In this document: in pieces, positions 59,501 through 64,000 of the stretch
Layout of the letters: the number at the start of each line of letters is the position of its first letter
How positions within the stretch are numbered: position 1 is the stretch's first letter
Source of the DNA: Carya illinoinensis
Lineage: Eukaryota > Streptophyta > Magnoliopsida > Fagales > Juglandaceae
Direction of reading: 5' to 3'
NCBI RefSeq assembly: GCF_018687715.1
Contig: NC_056758.1
Span: 30,918,967-30,982,966, forward strand
DNA length: 64,000 nucleotides
Notes under the pieces: model-generated
Told to the model about the DNA's origin: nothing
Databases searched by the model: none
What the model saw: only the letters and a program-made list of their open reading frames with translations
Translations under genes and position numbers: made by a program

Positions 59501-59914
59501 GTTCCATTTTTGTTGTCTATTTCTTTTAGTGCATGGTGAAATAGTAATTAATAGGAAATAGAGGATTTGACATTCTCTTATATATTTTTCTGGGCTAAAA
59601 GAATTTGATCATGTCATGCACGGATTAGATATCACATGATGGCTGGCTACTCATTACCACTAAGTCAAAACGCTAATGCTTTCGATCGTTAATGCAGATT
59701 TGATTAAGACCTACTTGATCAAGATTCTCTTTTCTAGGATAATATTAGGTGCTTAATGTATAGTAATTTGTAAGTTATATAGTAAATGTATACTGTGTTC
59801 AAATCAGGAACAACGGATATATTATAGAAACGAGCTTTTTATTCTTCCTTTTTACTCTTTAAGATTTCCACACACACATATATATGTACTTGTTTATAGA
59901 AAGATTTGTATTAT

Positions 59915-60120
59915 ATTATTAACACTGGCCAGACTCCCATTCAACGGGTGATGAGCCTAACATGTAGAATATATAATTAAATGTGGGTAGATTGTAGAGT
60001 TAAGTTTCGACCTCAAGATCTCTGCTTTGATATTATATGCAATTATTATTTATCTCAAAAGTTTAAATTGTTGAGAAGATATATATTTAATTTATTTGTG
60101 TTATATTCTTAACACTTTCA
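59915..60120. repeat. Dispersed repeat related to 41310-41600
   Basis: It shares ATTAAATGTGGGTAGATTGTAGAG, CAAGATCTCTGCTTTGATA and CTCAAAAGTTTAAATTGTTGAG with the copy in BRCT intron 7, well diverged. Confidence 0.55.
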
Positions 60121-61429
60121 CAATAATTTCCAAGGTATAGTATTTTCAAGGAGATTCTTCAAAAACCTAGATTATGACTACGTACACAAGAAGAATAAAA
60201 TGAAGTGTAGCATGACCCAAGCCATAGGTAAGCAAAGTGAACGAACTTATGTTTAATAAGATCATCACGATGCTTGGAGTTCTGAAATTTTATGATCATT
60301 GGGGTTCGATTTTCACAGAGTTCATATCAATTCTTCTTGTTCACATATTTCCAAATCATGAGTGCCATACTGCTGCTCTATAATTTTCTTGTCTTGGCCT
60401 TGGCGTGCATGCCAGCCAGCTTCAGTCATGAGTATGATGCACATGCATGGCACGAATATAATTATATATGTGCAGGGTTGGCCAATAATTTGCTATGGCC
60501 GTGGTACTTGGCCCTTTCCTATTCCGGTCATAGTTTCCCATTTTGGAAATCTAAAACCATCTTTAGTTTTTCCATGAAGAAAATTGTATATACTGGACAG
60601 AGTCTGGACCTTATACTCCATAAATTACTTCCCACAGCTTTCCCGCCTAATATAATGATGATGACCCAGTAGTGACTCAAATAGTCACGGGGCAAAATTA
60701 TGGGCAAGACTTGAATAGGGGTCCAAAGCTGCAAAATCAACCTTTCTTGCAGTTTGGTTTAACATCTGCAATAAACTTAAATTGCATTATTGTAAATGGG
60801 TTGTGTTTTGCCATTTTGGGGACCATAACCATTAAGGGATTGAGAATTAAGTTAGAAAGTATGGAGATAGCTAGCTAGCGGGCAAGATAAGAAAGTTTCT
60901 GTGGCTAATTTGCAGCCCATATGCAGTGGATAAGCCAACTGGTCCCTTGATCAGTAGGCCCTATAATGCGTTTGACAGAAGGGCCAATGTTATCATTGGC
61001 ACCTTTTGACAAAAAGGCATTCATCCAGTCGATCTTGTGTCTCTGCATGATGAGGTTAATTTCATGCCTCTCAAAGGACATGTGGAATTCCTAGAAAACA
61101 TAAAAATTTTGAGATTGAGAGGGACCGACCCACAATCAGGATGATTTGAAAAACCATATTGGCATGAGAGGAATATGATTAATAATTGTTTCATTCCATA
61201 GAAGTTTTTTAGTCCATAAGAAGCAGAAGTCATGTAGGAATGGTTTGGGTCTTGGCTCAGTTTGGCCTGCTGTCTCTAACTCAAGAGTCTGGGCGCAAAG
61301 TCCGCTCTAGTCCCCCAAGGAAAGCCTTCAAGAGATCTGTCCATCCAAGTTCACACTAAAAGTTGGATTCTGATTAAGAACGATAGATTCTTTTGAATGG
61401 TAATTGTGGTTGAGACTAGTTGATGCAAT

Positions 61430-61850
61430 GAATGTTGTTGCGCCTCTGGTCTGTTAAAAAAATACACAAGATAATAGAGAGACAATATTTAAATGGTTTG
61501 GTAACTTGCCTACGTCCACTGAAGCGAAATCTCAGTATTTTCAATATGTTTGTACAAAATTAAAAACATTCATAAACAAGCTTTCTATCTCTCAAATGAC
61601 CTTTGTTCTGGGTTTACCCATAACCTAAATTTTGCCCACAACCCTGCCTTGATCTCTCACCGCAGTGAGGATGACTTATCTTTAGGAAATGATCTCCTTT
61701 TATAGGAGAAGCCATAGGGAACAAAATTTCCACGTTTCTTGACCAAGATACAGCTTTCTTTCGGTGCACAAATATTGGTCAATATTTGCTGCTAGAAACT
61801 TTTGGTAGGTGGCTTGGTTGGCTGCATATTCAAATGACATTTTCACACTT
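61430..61850 (-). repeat. Copia-type LTR remnant or solo LTR
   Basis: It carries GGTTTGGTAACTTGCCTACGTCCACTG, which parallels GGTTCGGCAAATTGCCTACGTCCACG in the Copia LTR at 21789. Read on the minus strand it has a TATA-like CCTATAAAAGGAG near 61700. Ends and target duplication are not clear. Confidence 0.45.
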
Positions 61851-62373
61851 GGGGGGTTTTTCAACAAATGCTATGAAATGGAAAAAGGCCTTGCGCGCAA
61901 ATAACTGATATACATGTGGAGCTTTAAATTGCATAACAATTGATATACATGGTTTGACGATCTTGCATGGGGATGGGAAATCAAGACACCTTGAATGATA
62001 TGAAAGTGAAGCAAACTGGAAGGAATTTAAGCTAAATCGTTGGAATTTACATATATAGCTCACTCCTCACTGAATCGTTTTACATCATGAACATCTGTTT
62101 TAATGGAAAGTTCAAAATCTCACACGAATACAACTCCAATCCATAGCCACACAGGTAGAATTCCTTTGTCAATCAATTCCTAAACCCAATTATGATTTAT
62201 TCACTTAAGTTCAAATTAGATGTTAAACAAGAAAAAAAAAAGACTTGGCAACAATCTTTCAGCTTGCGCTCTTGTTTGTGAATTTTGAGTAGTATGCTGT
62301 ATCCATGGTATCCCTTATTACATTATCATGGCAAAATGGGCATACCGGCAAACCCGTCTTTCCGCCAAGAAAT

Positions 62374-63919
62374 CTATGATTTGATCACTCCAAGTGTTGC
62401 TGCTTGAAGGGATATAGAGTGTTTGGTATCCCCTATATGAAGACTATGTTCACCCATTGGAATTCTTCGAATTCCAGATCTATCCACCACACTAAGGAAC
62501 TTGCACACATGGATGTCAATTCGGACTCGCCGCTGAGCCTTTACCGGTACATGAACTTTTTCAAAAGCCACCAGTTGTTTGTGTGGAGCCCAGTGCCCAG
62601 CAGGTGGTTTGGAAAATACAAGCAATGTGTGAGAACCATCCTTGGACCCTACATTTTTCACGTCTAGATCAACCCCGAGAGAGATCCTGCCACACTTAGC
62701 ATGTGTCACCCTGATTGCCTTGCCTGAGATGGTAGTGTTGCCATGAGCATGGCGGCCGGCAAGAGGGATAGCCACCATGGTGGGAGCACTAGCTACGGTG
62801 TGCACAAATTTTGTGTAACTCAAACCGTGCCCAAATGGGTACACCACTGGACCTTTGTAAAATCTGTAGGTTCTTCCGGGATAGCCTCTTGATCGGCTTG
62901 ACCTCATATCCATGGATGTCATGGGCAAATTTGAAAGGTAGTCTTGTGGGTACCATGTCATAGGCAACTTGCCCTCTGAAAGGCACCGAAAAAGTTATTC
63001 ATATTTGGGAAAATTTGTATTAATTCTCATAATAATAACTACTGTCAAGAAAAAAGAAAGCAAACCTGGATTAAATGTTCCGAACAAGACATCAGCAATG
63101 GCAGCTCCACCAGCTTGGCCAGGGTAACCGGCCCATAAGATGCCGCCAATGCGTGGATCATTTTGAGCAAAAGACACATCAATAGGCCCACCTGACATCA
63201 AGACCAATATGGTTGGACCCCTTGAAGCTGCGGCTACCTTGGACACAAGATCTTGTTGGCGCCCTGGTAAAAGGAGCCCAGTCCTGTCCCTGAATTCTGC
63301 CTCGATACTTTGGTCAAGCCCTACCACTAAAACTGTTGCATCGGCGTTACGGGCAGCACCGACAGCCGCACTGAAGAGCTTGTCATCGGTGCAGGCGACG
63401 TTAGTGCAACCCTGTTGGTGAATCGTTCTTGCATATCTCCCAATTCCTTGCATCGGAGTGATGTATCCACATGCAACACCTTGCGTTCCAAGCATAAAAA
63501 TAGATTCATTTCATCATACAAATGGGGTTTTTTTTTTAATGGGTCTTAGAGGAGGAATAAAGGTTTACCAGCGTAGTTGCCAATCATGGTATCTGTGACA
63601 TTCGAATTAGGCCCGATGACAGCAATAGTACGGTGGCGACGAGGAGACAGAGGCAGCGAAGGTCCACGGTTCTTGAGAAGAACAATGCCTTGCCTGGCGG
63701 CTTCAAGCGCGAGCTCTTGGTGAGCCGGAGTGCACACATCTTTGGGGCCAAGGTTCCCAAATGGCTGCTTGGAGGGTTCCCCATCAAACATGCCCAACCT
63801 CATTTGGACATTGAGTGTGTTTGCCAAAGCGCCGTTGACATCAATCTCCTTCAATAGGCCTCTTTTCAGTGCCGCCTCTGTGTGCAAAGCCAGGAAAGGC
63901 CCGCAGTCCAAATCCAAAC
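62374..63919 (-). CDS. Beta-D-xylosidase / alpha-L-arabinofuranosidase (GH3), last three exons, partial
   Basis: Exons in the window are complement 63569-63919, 63066-63479 and 62374-62975. All three introns are phase 1 and GT/AG, giving about 455 residues of a protein that is usually about 770. The upstream exons lie beyond 64000. Present are the end of the GH3 barrel ([18 protein letters not shown]), the GH3 C-domain ([76 protein letters not shown]) and the fibronectin-III-like tail ([12 protein letters not shown] onward). Plant BXL enzymes are secreted, act in the cell wall, and release xylose and arabinose from xylan and arabinan side chains. NVT and NTT are potential N-glycosylation sites. 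The catalytic nucleophile Asp would be upstream, outside the window. It is closest to the BXL1/BXL2 type. Near the third exon the usual PGGKLP reads PEGKLP, a small oddity at the splice junction. Confidence 0.92.
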
Positions 63920-64000
63920 CTGAACATAACCAAATTTACGTGTATTAATTTTTAAGAATCTCTCCATTTTATGCTATTCATTTATTAGAGTAAAATATAA
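63920..64000 (-). other. Start of a further BXL intron at the window edge
   Basis: An acceptor AG (minus strand, at 63921-63920) precedes the exon. The sequence up to 64000 is AT-rich intron, so the gene continues to the right. Confidence 0.8.

Larger units (their letters stand above)
51666..62373. other. Long gene-poor spacer
   Basis: 51666-52000 should hold the promoter and leader of the TPR/J gene. Beyond that I recognise no protein gene. Visible items: A-rich run near 52517-52541; 17-C run at 53795-53811 followed by GGGG and an A-tract; (AT)n at 55446-55491, 57395-57419 and 59404-59424; MITE copy 56385-56545; dispersed repeat 59915-60120; LTR remnant near 61430-61850. Many CTAGCTAGC, GATCGATC and GCATGCATGC palindromic words occur, as is common in plant upstream regions. 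Confidence 0.5.

Overview
This is a stretch of plant nuclear DNA: intron-rich genes with GT/AG borders, AT-rich spacers, and long blocks of nested transposons. A woody dicot is likely. Juglandaceae (walnut/pecan group) is my best guess, because a small AT-rich repeat (ends like AGGTTTGGATA, interior like GTTGAATTGTTTATTATATTTTGT) recurs many times and I associate it with that family. The guess rests on recall, not on a search.

Layout. (1) 1-3.4 kb: a three-exon minus-strand gene for a TMEM205/DUF4149-type membrane protein. (2) 3.4-17.3 kb: transposon graveyard, with MITEs (one has perfect 37-bp inverted ends), two decayed TTF-zinc-finger hAT transposases lying tail to tail, and a decayed MULE/FAR1-like transposase. 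(3) 17.3-37.0 kb: a nested stack. A BED-finger hAT (RICESLEEPER-like) is split at 20,020 by a TG...CA element with 5-bp target duplications and no coding capacity, best read as a roughly 5-kb solo LTR. That element is split by a complete but dead Copia element (21,789-26,485, TSD TCTAG). The right part of the stack, including the hAT C-terminal coding region and a further hAT-type element that seems to carry a captured host first exon, is tandemly duplicated (28,081-32,509 and 32,510-36,988). (4) 38.4-45.3 kb: a ten-exon plus-strand gene for a BRCT-BRCT-...-BRCT-PHD nuclear protein like Arabidopsis At4g02110. (5) 49.5-51.7 kb: a three-exon minus-strand gene for a TPR protein with a degenerate J domain. 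(6) 51.7-62.4 kb: a gene-poor spacer with microsatellites and old repeat remnants. (7) 62.4-64 kb: the last three exons of a GH3 beta-D-xylosidase/arabinofuranosidase gene, minus strand, running off the right edge.

Four host genes are supported: three complete at the coding level and one partial. They show no obvious shared pathway. The adjacency of the BRCT and TPR/J genes looks like conserved gene order. I saw no tRNA, rRNA, convincing microRNA, CRISPR or organellar insert. Exon borders were deduced by hand from reading frame, GT/AG and family similarity. They are self-consistent in phase but unsupported by transcript data.
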